A DNA stretch of 64,000 bases from Euglena gracilis (taxonomy: Eukaryota > Euglenida > Euglenophyceae > Euglenales), in the NCBI GenBank assembly GCA_039621445.1, contig CP154955.1, positions 1,256,558 through 1,320,557 of the forward strand. Reading direction: 5' to 3'. The notes under the pieces are model-generated. The model did no database searches. It saw only the letters and a program-made list of their open reading frames with translations, and had not been told where the DNA came from. A program made the translations under genes and the position numbers. Shown here one piece after another: positions 44,201 through 55,775 of this stretch (position 1 is the stretch's first letter; each line of letters starts with the position of its first letter).

Positions 44201-47200
44201 CTCCCACTGCCGCAGCCGCATCGCCTTGTTGCGCATGAACGCCTCGTAGTTGCCCTCCCAGCTGGTGGTGACGCCGCCGTCGCAGTCCACGATCTTGGTG
44301 GCCACCTGGTTGAGGAACTCCCGGTCGTGGGACACGATGACCATCGGCAGCGACTGCGTCGCAGGCAGAGCCACACATAGTAGTTGCGGGCACACACATG
44401 GACCCACGCCTATTAATAAGAGGCGGTGGGAGGAAGTCGTCAGGCCCCATAGGCGGTCGGCACACTCTGAGAGCGCCACCCTCCCCAGGGGTGTAAACAT
44501 GGGTCAGGCAAAAGCCACACGCCCAAAGAAAAACACCAAAAATTGGAAAAAGCCGGCCCATTCGGGAATATCCAGCGGAGTGCAACACAAACCGAGTTCC
44601 ACACCCGAAAGCAAAATGAACGCATAATTATGGCGTGAGGAAAATTTTTCAAAAAAATTAATGATTGAAAACGGCAAAACAATTCAAAAGGCCTGAAATG
44701 CCTCGACCTTTCCCCGTTACTACATTCACAGGCCAAATAGGCAGACCTGCTCCTGGAGGAAGCGCTCCAACCACTCCACGGTCTCCAGATCCAGGTGGTT
44801 GGTGGGCTCATCCAAAAGAAGGATGTTGGGCTCCACTGTGGGGTGGCGCCCACCATTCCAAATCGTCACTGCACTGATTGATACCCAAAAAAACCTTTTG
44901 ACGGCAAAAATGACCCAAATAGTGAACCCGCTAAAACTGCAGGCACACACGTGCGCTCGCACAAAGAAGGATGCGCGCACACTCACGCGCATGCGCACAT
45001 CCATGTGCATGTGCATGTGCACAAAGGGTGGCACAAAATGGTGCGAGCAAGTAACCAACGCTATATGTGGGTACATTTGCGACATTTCTGTGTTAGGAAC
45101 CCATGCCATCTTTTCAACATGCAAAGCAACTCGAAAGATGGGATGAGCAGGCATCGCCCCAGCCTTGCAGCAGAACCTTGCCCAGCCCGATGCGCATCTT
45201 CCAGCCTCCGGAGAAAGCGGACACCAGCAGTGAGGCGTCGGTGTCGGAGAACCCCATCATCTGGATTGCCTTCTCCACCTGGCGGGACCGAGGCGGTCTG
45301 CTGGAAACGAACACGTACGTAAATGGTGTTCGTACAAGAAAAACGAACCAACTGAGGAAAAACCATAGGGCATAGCACCCAAATGGACACTCATGATTGA
45401 TGAGTCATGTGAGAGAATGCACTTCCAAGGTTTCCAGAGCAACGACAAACAAACCAGCCACATGATCCAACGCGCAAATGAAATTTTCCTGTGCCCAAAA
45501 CATTTATGCACAAGATAATATCCAAAAAATTAGGTGTATTCAGGCACAGGGCCGCAAAAAAAAACCACGAGCTGCGACTTAGGGATTTTCTTCAGGACAC
45601 TCCGGAGGGGGGGGGGGGGGGCAGCTCAGCAACTGGGTCCAGCTCCCAGCCGGCTGGACAACCCCTGGACACCAGAGAGCATCCAGCCAGCACCGTTTTC
45701 TTTTTCATGCGGCTGGCACACCAAAAAACATTAATTCAGCAGGAGGGTCCGCAGCCCAGCTGGAAGGTGCTGGCTGTCTGGCTGGACCCCCTGGGGTGGA
45801 GGAGGAAGGTCCCCCCGGCTTGGACAAACCTTGGACAACGGCGCAACAGGAAAGAGATTCCGAACAAATTCCAGCCGGCACACACCTTGCTGTTGAGCAG
45901 GCTCACGCCCCTCTTCTCGCACTCCAGCTGCAGGCGGGTCACCCTCTCGATGACCTCCTGCATCCGGTCCGGGTCGTCCGTGCACTGCTCGATCTCCGCC
46001 TCCGCAGCCTGCAACTCCGCCTGCAACTGCATCTCCGCCGCAAACACCGACGGCACGGCGTCTCTTGAGGACCTCTGGGACCCTCATGGGGTCCCCCGGC
46101 TCCCGAAAGTTCCAGCTGGGGGTTCCTGGTAGGAACTTGGCCCGACCATGCTTGTGCTTACTGACCGGGGGGGGGAGGTGGGTGGGTGGGTGCTATGGGG
46201 TGCCTGCCCCCAGCAGGCACACCCCGGGGAGGGGGGGGGGTCCGGAGGAGACCCAGAAAAGTTTCATTGAAAATGGCCTTTCGGCGCCGGGGTCGGAGGG
46301 GGGTGCCTGCTATGGGCAGGCGCCCCCCAAAACCCATGGGTGCTGTGGGTGCCTGCCCCTAGCACCCCCCCCGTGGGGTGGGCACCTGACTAAGCACAAG
46401 CCTGGGCCCGACAGCGGATCGAACTGGGTTCCAAAAAATGAAACTGAAATAAGAAAACGTCGCTTCTTTGACCAAAAATTGAGCTGGGCAGCTTTTTCTG
46501 ACCCATTTTTGGTTAATTTCGCACCCATGAAAGTCAAAAATCCGTTGCTGTCAAATCTGGAAAAAGAATATAACTCGTAAATGGGTGAAAAAATATGGGG
46601 CTGGAAAAAGGCTGATGGCTGGCCCTGGGGTGCCCTTCGGTTAAGCGACGCCCTGACCGAAATCAGCTCGTCCTTCAGCGTGCGGGTCTGGTCCAGCTCG
46701 TCGTAGAACTCTTGCCTGGGTGGGGGGCAGTCCTTGAGGAGGTGCACCTTTTCCCAGGCCCCTTACCCACGAGCCCCCCATACAAACCGGCCATGGTTGG
46801 GCATGGTTCGGGGGAGGGGGGGGGAAACGATCAAACTCAACCCAAACCCACCTGAATACCAAAAACTGAAAGAAAAAAAAATCCCCAGCTCCCTGCCACG
46901 CCAGAATGACAGAACATTGAGCACTGCACAGAATACAGAGGGGTCCAGTGCTGAAATCACCCACGCCTAAGACCCGGGCCCACACAGAGTTTGAATATGA
47001 ATGATCCAATTTCGGTGCGGCAACCCTCCGCTTTCAACATTGTTTCCCCTTCATTCCGCCGAGAGGTGGACATTGTTTTTCAAAAATGGGTGCCGTTTTT
47101 TTTTAGGTGTTGAAAACCCAGCCACAGGATGACTTGATCCACGTTGGCTCTTTCACGGTGTTTATCTGTGGCGCCATTCAAAATCCCCAGGTTTTTCCAC

Positions 47201-49408
47201 ATTTGGGAGATATATTAGGGGTTGGCAGGTCAAAAGAAGCAAGACAAGGCAGGATGCCGCAAAGAATACACATCCACATGCTTTCATCTACTTCCTTTTA
47301 CAAAGCCCTGCGGACGAGACCAACCCCAAACAGGGCGTACCTGAGGAACGCCAGCTTTAGGTTCGGAGATGACTTGATGATTTCCTTGCAAGGCCTTCTT
47401 CTCGGTGGCATTCTCTGGAGGAATTTTAATTGAAATTACCCAGGGAGACTGCAGGTTTTTATCCACACAAATTGATGGTGTGGGGTTCTGTCCGGACGTA
47501 CTAAACAGCGGGACACACAACATGACTCGGCGCGTGTGCTGTGGAGATAACCCTTAATGCAACAAAAGAAAGTCTGACCACCACTGGAGGGTTCCAGCTC
47601 ACCCATAAGCATCGGGTGCACGCCGCTCGCTTGGATCCCTGCAAAAGCTCATAATGCTCATAAGAAATCCCAATTGGCAGAGTAAGGCCTTTTTCTGAAT
47701 ACAAAATGCCAGAACAGGTCAATTAACACAACTGTAGGGTTGGTAGAGCAAAAGGAACAATATCTGAATGAATTATGCACAACGTTTATCATGTTGCAAT
47801 AGCATACTGTGCAATACTGTTGACCAATCCATTCTCATATAAAATTCTTGTGCTTTTGTGTGCAAAAGCTTTCCGTTTATTTGTGTCATTCTGTATAATT
47901 TGCCCTAAAACCACCTTGGAGAACCCATTTTTTATCTTTGTTGGTGGGTGTGAACAGAGACCTGGGATGGGATACGAGGACAACCATTGTGAGGACTAAT
48001 GATCACTACAACAAAAACAAAAGGTGCAAATACTGCCTTGAAACGGACCAGGAAATGTTCAAAAACATTGGCCAACTTCTAAGTGGCACTGCTGTGCTTG
48101 CATCAATGATCAAAAGTACAAATGCATTCTGCTCTCGTCTGTTTCCCACAACTAGAATGACGGGAAATAAATCATGAAAGCCATGTATTGGTGTCAAATT
48201 GATGCCTTTGTAAGTGTACTCTGGGTCTTAGTCAGCATCCTTCCTTCTTCCAGCCAGCAGCCATTTTTTTCCTCTGACCCCATACGAGTGGCTGGAGGAT
48301 AATGGGATTCTGAATAAGCGAGAAAAACGAGTGAAAAACTGGTCTCCCCAACTGAAACCGTCGCTTCAATCTAGAAATTTCGGATCATTTGCTAGCAACC
48401 TCCCCTTTTCCAAAGACCAAACGGGAAAAAAGATGGGTTTCAGATGATAATTCGACAAACTTGTTAAAAACACCACAGATGCCAAATTGACCGAAAACAA
48501 AAACTTTCTACATTCCGGACAAAAATGACCAATATGGAAATACCAATATGAAATGGAAACCAAAAAGATGGGGAAAAATTGGTGGTTTCCCATCATTTTG
48601 TTTCCCGTCATTTTTGTCCGGACTGTATTATTAAACATTCCCACCAGTCTGTTTGCAAATATTTTTTGGGCAAAATATCAAGGGAAATCTCACAAATCAC
48701 ACAATCAAGGAAACCTCACAAATCTCGCTTCAAAATTGAGGGTTTCATAGATTAATCTGAAATTACATTGAAAATAAATGTTCCTTGAAGGAAAAAAAAA
48801 TGACCTTAAAAAGGTGGGCATACAACAGGCTGGGAGACTTCCGGTGGGCATGGGGAGGGATACAACATGGACCCTCAAAAAAACACAACAAAAAAAAACA
48901 CGAATAAACGAAAATAAAAAAAAACCTCAAAACTGCCAGTCAAATCATTTACGAGCTCTTCACATCATCTGCTGGAGAGAGATATTGGATCCGTCAGGGA
49001 AAATTTTTGCAGAAAAATGTGCCATTTGTTGACCAAAAAAACTGCAAAAAAAGGCAGAAATTGACAGAATTTTCAGGTTTGGGCAAAAATCGGGGCCAAA
49101 ACAAAAGGACTTTATTGTCGAAAAGAATCCTGCGAACAATGGAGAAAAATGCGTGAAAAAAAGGGGGGAAATGTTTTTTTAAAAAAACCTGCAACTTTGG
49201 TTAAAATTGAAAAGCAAAAAAATAAACGTGTTTGCCCCCCCAGAGAGGCGTCTGTGAAGGGGGGGGGGACAGGGCAACCCAAGCGACGGCGCGGCCCGCA
49301 GCAGGGAGGATTTTCCGCCCCCGTTGGCCCCGACGAGGCCAACCCGCTCCCCAGTCTTCACCTCCCACGTCGCGTCCTTCAGCACCTCCTGAGTGCCGTA
49401 GTTCAGCA
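44201..49408 (-). CDS. ABCF5: ABCF ATPase, first nucleotide-binding domain
   Basis: Exons in order: 49296-49408 (VLKDATWEVKTGERVGLVGA, NGGGKSSLLR, Walker A), 47582-47638 (HPMLMGELEPSSG), 47341-47384 or -47414 (IIKSSPNLKLAFL), 46658-46715 (QEFYDELDQTRTLKDELIS), 45886-46074 (AAEIEQ-type coil, the ABCF arm helices), 45164-45278 (MMGFSDTDASLLVSAFSGGW, signature), 44747-44835 (NILLLDEPTNHLDLETVEWL, Walker B) and 44201-44353 (SLPMVIVSHDREFLNQVATK). The 45164/44835 join uses a GC donor (CAAG|GCTGGG) and closes in phase. The first coding exon(s) upstream of 49408, including any transit peptide, were not found. Alignment from memory of the family puts this closest to plant ABCF5. Confidence 0.85.
46080..46657. 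repeat. ABCF intron with GGGTGCCTGCC-type repeat
   Basis: Carries GGTGCCTGCCCCCAGCAGGC at 46200-46219 and a second GGTGCCTGCCCCTAGCA at 46341, related to 31735 and 38350. The downstream exon edge carries GGTTAAGCGACGCCCTG (46639-46655), a possible hAT end like those at 32387-32402 and 6146. Confidence 0.5.
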
Positions 49409-49634
49409 CTGCGGGCGCAGCGGTGGTGCCGGCGGGCAAACACAGAACAGACGGAGGGCGGGCAATGCTGACGGCGGAACACGGAAGCCTGGCAGAAGTT
49501 TGTTAAAAAGTTCTGGCAACAACTGGAATGTCACAGAATAGGCTTAACCCACAAAAGGTTTTAGAGGACACCACTGAAGAATGTATGGAATGGGGAAAAT
49601 ACAAAAATGTACATATATTACACCTAAATATGTA

Positions 49635-50673
49635 CAGGTCAAATTCACTATAAAAAAATACCCCCACCCAATTCACAAAAAAATATACCCCCCTCACCCC
49701 AAGGATGAAATAACTGCAACAGCAGAATAGACACCCCTGACCAAACTGCGTCATTTCGTTCACCCTCTTAGCTTTTCTTATGCCCCACAAACTGACCCCG
49801 GAGGCCCGTGAGGCTTTGAGGGTGCGGGTTGAGAGATATTTGTTCCAGAATCCACCACTTTCATATGGTGCCATTATGAAGCTGGAAAATAATTTAAAGA
49901 GTACTGCGCAAGGTATGCTCGCATGCAGCCTGTTCATCCCCTTTAATTGGTGACCCTTTCAGGAATTACCACGAGGTTCAAATTGAGAGGTACATTCCCC
50001 CCCCCCTTGTCCTTGACACGCCAAAATACGGGGAAAGTGCGGTTGACACGGGGGGTGTGTCATGGACACGCCGTGTCATGGGAACCGTACCACAAAACAT
50101 GCAGCAAAATGATGGCCAGGTAATCTGGGCCTCGGTTTGAGGGCCCAATCACCATAGCATCACCAATAACTCCATTGGAGCGCTCATATCTCACTAAATC
50201 ACCAAACTCAAAAGAAGATAAGTTCAAAGCCATGGTTCTGTACAGAAAATGGCAACCGATATTGACCAGGTTGAGTGCCAACGCATCCTTGGAACTGCCT
50301 TAGGATTCATCCGTAGAAGGTGTGAGGGGTTTCTGAATTAGCTCCGTGGGAGCATCTTTGCAGGCAAAGACCAACTGTGGTCAGCTCTGCAGTGCGCTTT
50401 TGCTGGGATCACCCCTGAACAAGTGCAAACATTGTATCATAGCTTGCCTAATCACATGAAGACAGTTATTGCGTCGCGTGGAGGACACACCCGTTATTAC
50501 CGTGTGTCAGAGAGGCACAATGCGCCCTCGTCACTGTTCTGTTGCATTGGCATCGCATTGGTAGAGAAAGGTCCGTACATTCTGCTCCTCTGCAATTGCA
50601 GGTATTTCATCCAGGGGGGGGGGTATTTTTTTGTGAACTGGGTGGGGGTATTTTTTTTAGTGAATTTGATCTG
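49635..50673. mobile_element. Decayed Tc1/mariner element
   Basis: About 100-bp inverted repeats: left starts CAGGTCAAATTCACTA (49635), right ends inverse of CAGATCAAATTCACTA (50673), with TA on both sides (49633-49634 and 50674-50675). The subterminal TATTTTTTTGTGAAYTGGGT is shared by both ends. Lies upstream of the first ABCF exon found. Confidence 0.85.
49790..50500 (+). pseudogene. Tc1/mariner transposase remnant
   Basis: 49790-49920 reads LTPEAREALRVRVERYLFQN, resembling the N-terminal helix-turn-helix region. After stops and frameshifts, 50370-50490 reads LWSALQCAFAGITPEQVQTL and ends GGHTRYY, the conserved C-terminus of Tc1-like transposases. The central DDE catalytic region is not recognisable, so it is inactive. 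Confidence 0.75.
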
Positions 50674-51275
50674 TAAACATGACACACAATTGATAAAGGC
50701 AGGCATTTATTTGTGTGCTAGTGGAGCTATTTTGGGATAGGATTCAGATTAAGATTCAAGATTGAGTCTGAAAATTTTGCCTGGTTGGAGTCAAATTACG
50801 CTTTACGCCTGGTGTAAAGCTCAAGTATAAGGCCGAATATAACATAATCCTGACCCTGAAATTACAGCAACCTTCCTCAGAAAGATGTTTTACATGTGCG
50901 TGGAACGTTTTGGATGCATTACTATTGTATATCTTTTGTACATGATATACTTTATATAAATATTGATATATATTTCGAAGTATGACAAATAAAAATTGAA
51001 GAGAAGTACAGACACAGGTGTGAAACGAGCGACAGGCGCGAAACAAACAACGGGTTGGAGAGCTTCGGCCACATCACATACTAATGTTCTTCAGCTGGAT
51101 AGACACGAAGCCCTCCTGACCGACACCGAAGCTGACGCGGGACGAGGCCTCCCCCCGCTCCCGCCTCCTCCGCACCTTCTGTACGCCCTCCGGTGTCCCT
51201 CCCACACCCCGGCGCACCATTGGGGCATTGGGTGGGTCGACACCCCACCACCCAGCGGGTGACTGGAATAATCTT

Positions 51276-51489
51276 TCAGCCCTTGGGACGGGTGCAATAA
51301 GACAAATGGCGGAGGCGTAAGAGAGTGCGCTGGGGTGTGCCCACAATCTCCTCCAACACCTCCTCAACGTCCTCTTCCTCCTGTTCAACTGCTGCTTCTT
51401 CTTCTGCTTCTTCCCCCTCTGTTCCAGGGTGGAGGACAACGAGGACACGGGAACGTTCGCCATCGTAATAACCAAAGGCAAATGTTCTT
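51276..51489 (-). CDS. C-terminal exon with acidic stretch, gene D?
   Basis: The frame reads FGYYDGERSRVLVVLHPGTE, then a Glu-rich run (EEEAAVEQEEEDVEEVLEEI), then LLRLRHLSYCTRPKG and TGA (51276-51278). The acceptor is near GTGAAG above 51489. It may be the last exon of the minus-strand gene with exons at 53752-57222, but the phase from 53752 does not fit directly, so another exon would be needed. Confidence 0.45.
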
Positions 51490-51987
51490 CACCTGGCTGG
51501 ACATTTGAACGTTCAGAAACACATTTTTTTTTCATGTGAGCGTCCGATTTGCAACGTCTAGCCAGTTCTACCCTCCCCCAGTCCTTCAGATCCCGAAACA
51601 CTCTCAAAATACACAAACGTCCCAAATATGAACACAGTTGCCAACTTTATTTAATAATAATAATAATTTTGTTGCACAAGGTATCATACTTTTGTGCAAG
51701 ACCCATACAAATGAAACGGAAAAAAAATCGTGAAAATTTCCTCCTCCAGACTGACTCTGACCAACCTCGGGAAGCACTCTGTTCAATGGGTGCACAAGGG
51801 GTACCCGTGAATTGTACCGGTCAACATGGGACCAAGAATATAGCACGCAACATATAATATGAAATATATAGTGTGTGATTTTTAATATGTAGTATCTAAA
51901 ATGTAATATATAGTATGCAAGGTATAGTGTGGGACCGAGAATTGGACCCAGTCATTTCTCGGTCCAGGTACAGAGAATTGACCCGGA

Positions 51988-52044
51988 CGGTTGGTGCCCT
52001 TTTTCAAAGGGCACCAACCGTGGGGTGCCAAGAGTGGCACCCCA
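51988..52044. repeat. Two adjacent hairpins
   Basis: A 33-bp dyad with 15-bp arms (GGTTGGTGCCCTTT, loop TTC) at 51988-52020, immediately followed by a 10-bp-arm dyad TGGGGTGCCA-AGAG-TGGCACCCCA at 52021-52044. Confidence 0.85.
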
Positions 52045-52049
52045 GGGGA

Positions 52050-53750
52050 GTGCAAAAGGTGGTCTGTGGGGTTTGGAGTTTGTGGTTGCTGGAGCTGCGA
52101 CCCAACACCAGCGTCGGGGGCTCGATAGTGGTACTTTATTTTTGAGAGACGTCCCTGCATCCATCCGAGCCCATGGGGCGGCGGGTGGGGTTGGGGGCGG
52201 AGGGCCCTTCGGGAGGCGTCTCGACATATGGACGGGCGCCGAGCCCCACCCTGCTCCGCCTTCCCAAACAGGCCGGGCTGGTCCCAGCTGGTCCGGCGGT
52301 ACGCTTGCCGGGGACAGGGGGCGGCGGTGGGGCCCCCGGTCCGGAGACCCCTCGGTGGGCGGGTGGCGGTCGTCAAAAAGGACAGGCAAAAGACACAGAG
52401 CACGCAAGCCACTCCTCCACGCATCGGCCCCCACCAAAATACAGGAAGGCTCCCCCCTCCCCTGGCACCCCGAGGTAGCTCACAGAAGGATGGAATGGTC
52501 GGGGCTGCACCAGGCCTTTGCTTAAGGTTTGCAGTACGCCCCGCCCGGGGGGAGGGGGGGGATGGACTGCTGCTACGCTGTGGTCCAAATTGGTTGTGGG
52601 TATCATGGTGGACCCCCTGTGTGCACCGTGGCTGTTTGTTAGGTGCCTTTATCCCTTCTGGCCTGGTGCTGTTTTTCGCCTCTGGCCCGTTTTGTTTTGG
52701 GGGGTCCTGGTGGACTCCCCCGGGGGGTGGGTCCACTACAAGGGCTTGCTGGTGGAAATTCTTTTTTTTCCAGTGACCAGCAAATTTTTCCAGCAAAGAG
52801 CCGAAATATTTTGGACCCCCCAGAAAAATGGCCAAAAATGCCCATTTTTGGACAATTTTTGGTTTCTTTTTTTGAATAAAAAACGCATTAAACCCTCATT
52901 TCCACCAAGGAAAAAAATGGACCAGCGGGGGTCTCCCCCGACTGTAAAGGAAGGTTTTCACAGTCGGGGGGGGGACCCCCCCGCTAGTCCATTTTTTCCA
53001 GTGTCTAGCAGAATGGCCAGCCAGTAGACCCCCCCGGGGTCCATAAGCAATGGCCTGGGCTGCGGGCTCTGGCCCTGCGCACCAAGTTGGAAATGGGGTT
53101 TTTAATATGATTTTTGGCAAAAAGAATTCACCAAAATGGGCATATTTGGCAGGTTTTGGGACTTTTGGCCAGATCCGCCTGAAACTCTTTTTTTTGTTGG
53201 CAGGAGGGATCACATGAAAATTACAAGTTTTCTCGGCAGTCCAATATAAGAATGGTGTGTGACGTTTTTTGATTGACCGGTCTGTAATTTTCTGGCTGCC
53301 GGTCTGTCTCCCAATTTAGCTAAGGGTCTGCTAGCAGGACTAGCTGGTGGAAATTTTTCCACCAGTGACCGGTGCAAAGTGCCAGAATTTTTTTAAAGAT
53401 CACATCGCAAGGTGCTTTGGATCATTTTGGGTTTCACACTTGATCAACAGCTCCCTGACTCCTTCCGGAAAAGCCCAAATAATATACCTCCAAATAACAC
53501 GCCCCCTGACGGACCCCAGAGAGGGAAATCGAGCAAGGCAGACAATGCTCAATTTCTGTCCAAAAACAAAACATTTTGGCAAAAATCACGGGTACAAAAA
53601 TTTATGGCAAACCCAAAATAAAAAAAGTGTCAAAAAAACTATGTAACAATGTGTCTTTTGGTCGGGTCTGTTTGGGTTTGAATTTTTTTCCCAAATACTA
53701 TGCCCCCCATATAATATACCCCCGGGAATATTGTTTGGAAAGGGCGTTTA
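52050..53750. other. No supported gene
   Basis: GC-rich open frames on both strands at 52140-52520 without clear splice edges, then repeats (poly-G, GTGACCRGCAAATTTTTCCAG-like words at 52775 and 53365) and AT-rich sequence. Confidence 0.4.
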
Positions 53751-53751
53751 C

Positions 53752-53902
53752 CAGCGGCCGGACCCCCTGGGCGCTGGAAGAGGGGCTGAGGCTCCAGCGA
53801 GGGCAGGCCGCCGCCGTCCACCAGCACCCGCACCTCACTGTCGATGTCCTCCAGCCGGTTCGGGGCGACGGCGTACAGCGGCAGCGGACCGCGGGGGTGG
53901 CC
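53752..53902 (-). CDS. Exon of gene D
   Basis: Acceptor CCGCCGCAG, donor GCTG|GTAAAC. Reads GHPRGPLPLYAVAPNRLEDI, DSEVRVLVDGGGLPSLEPQP, LFQRPGGPAAG. It begins in phase 0 and fits the phase-0 end of 55138-55263. G/C third positions throughout. Family unknown. Confidence 0.6.
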
Positions 53903-54317
53903 CTGCGGCGGGGGTGGGGCGGGGCAACCCCACCGCCAACAGCATTGCCCACGAAAACTTCCACCTCAAGGTCGTCGCGGCTGGCAAAAGGAGAAGAGGG
54001 GGCAAAGGGGTGGAACTCCGATGGGGTCGAAGAGGGGGTCGAGAAGAACACATACCATCAATGAGAAGAGGGCAGGTAGGGGTTCAGACTTTGGGGTGGG
54101 GAGGTTGGACGCCTGCCGAGCCCCCAAATCCCTACTGTTCGAGGGCTCCAAAATAACAAAATCCTGTGTGTTACCCACCTGCTTTGGGGGACAAATCTCT
54201 TTTTTTGCTCAACTGTTTGAGGGCGATGAAAATGTTGAAAAAATTGGTGAAACAGGTGAAAAAAAACATTTTTCCAAACCAAGGGGTAAAATTTCACCAG
54301 GAACACCCCAGTTGGTA

Positions 54318-54475
54318 CATTTAGTGGCTAGTCGATCGACGAGTCGATCGACTACCCAGAACCCCCCCCCTTGGAAATTGAGGTCCACCGACTAGGGGGG
54401 TAGTCGATCGACCTCCTAGGTAGTCGATCGACTTAGTCGATCGACCACCCAGAACCCTCCCCCCCAGACTACTAT
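54318..54475. repeat. GTCGATCGAC palindrome cluster
   Basis: Five copies of GTCGATCGAC within about 110 bp (54331-54440), with repeated ACCCAGAACCC words and CCTAGG/ACTAGGGGGG spacers. Confidence 0.85.
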
Positions 54476-55137
54476 CTGGGGCCTGTAACCCCTGAGTCTG
54501 TTTGAAGAAAAAACATTGGCTTTGCCAACACTTTAAAGGTAGGTGCTGTTTTACAAAAACAGTTTCACAAATTTCCATTGGGAAACTTTTACAAATAATG
54601 TTTCCCCAGGAACATTATTTCGCATCTGAAGTCCACTTCAGATGAGACTTTTATTTGACAGAAATCCTTATCACAAGATCTGCAGTTATTTTGATCACCC
54701 CCCAAAAAACCCAACATCTTTAAGCAGACACTCTCCAAATATCACCCCTCTGGGGTATTACTTTTTCGCCCGAAATCCCAGCCCAATAAGAGGGGTATTA
54801 CTTGGTCTGCTCTTTTTGCAGTTATGCGCAGAGCGTTGTTGCAGCGTACAGTGGTAGGTTGGGTTTCCACACCATTGCGAGCATAATAGACTCGCCTAAT
54901 AATAACCCCCTGGACCCCAATTAATAATGATGATAATACTGCAATCCATAATAAATCGGGTAGTTCGTCATTTGGGAGAGGCTGATTGATTTTTTGCAAA
55001 ACATATACACAACACAAACAAATACACAGCATTCCACATACACAGCACACACAGCACACTCTCACATGCACACTCTCTCACACACAGCACACAGCTTTCA
55101 AAGCAACGCCCTGACACACACGCGCGTACGCACGCAC

Positions 55138-55263
55138 CGGCTGGGGGCGGCCCATGGCGCGGGTGCCCCGGCGCCAAATACTGCCCAGGGTCCACCAGGA
55201 GGCCACGGCCAGGGCACAGCCCAGGGCGGTGAGGGCGGGCCAGTGGGCGGCCGCCAGCGACGC
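55138..55263 (-). CDS. Exon of gene D, membrane segment
   Basis: Acceptor TTTTTCACTTCACTAG, donor CAGCCG|GTGCGT, 42 codons, phase 0 at both ends. Reads ASLAAAHWPALTALGCALAV, ASWWTLGSIWRRGTRAM, so a hydrophobic helix is followed by Arg residues (positive-inside pattern). It joins in phase to 57173-57222 upstream and 53752-53902 downstream. Confidence 0.65.
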
Positions 55264-55323
55264 CTAGTGAAGTGAAAAAGTAGTGGTTGATAATCATGCG
55301 ATATGTTTATGTTTCCCGCCCAG

Positions 55324-55775
55324 GCGACGTTTGCCGAGTGTGCCCACCTCAAGGGGCAAAGCCAAAACCTGGAGGCCAAGGTGGCTGACCTCCAGGCGCT
55401 GTCCCAGGAGTATGACCGCCGCGCTCGAAACGACGCCCGCTCCCTACAGGTTTGGCGGACAGCACTTTGAAATTCCCATGTGTGAAAACAGATAATAATA
55501 TAATATATAATATGTATACATATGTACATGTGTGTACTTGCGGCAGGCAAGAATTGTGGAATATTTTCGTCCTCAAAACCTCTTGGACCAAAAAACTGAG
55601 GGTGCCCCGTTATTGGAACCATCTTTTTCGGCCGTCCCCAAATTGCACATTTTTTTTTCTTTTTTTTTAGGCACGCAACGAAAATTTGGTGAAAAATCTT
55701 GGTATTTGCCCACAACTGAAGGCCATCGAAGGTCACAGAGACCACCCCAAAAAGTTCGATTCACCCAAAATATAA
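55324..55775 (+). CDS. Coiled-coil protein fragment
   Basis: Exon 55324-55449 (acceptor CGCCCAG, donor CTACAG|GTTTGG, 42 codons) reads AECAHLKGQSQNLEAKVADL, QALSQEYDRRARNDARSLQ, a heptad-like coiled coil. The next exon, 55671-55775 (acceptor TTTTTTTTAG), joins in phase 0, reads ARNENLVKNLGICPQLKAIE and stops at TAA 55773-55775. An in-frame ATG at 55309 could start it instead of the acceptor. A good donor AGGCAG|GTAAGT at 55856/55857 hints at further plus exons. It lies in the intron between two minus exons of gene D. Confidence 0.5.

Noticed and set aside
52140-52530. GC-rich frames of 160-198 codons on both strands
   Set aside because: Pro/Gly/Arg text of GC-rich DNA, no clear acceptor or donor, frames equally good on either strand.
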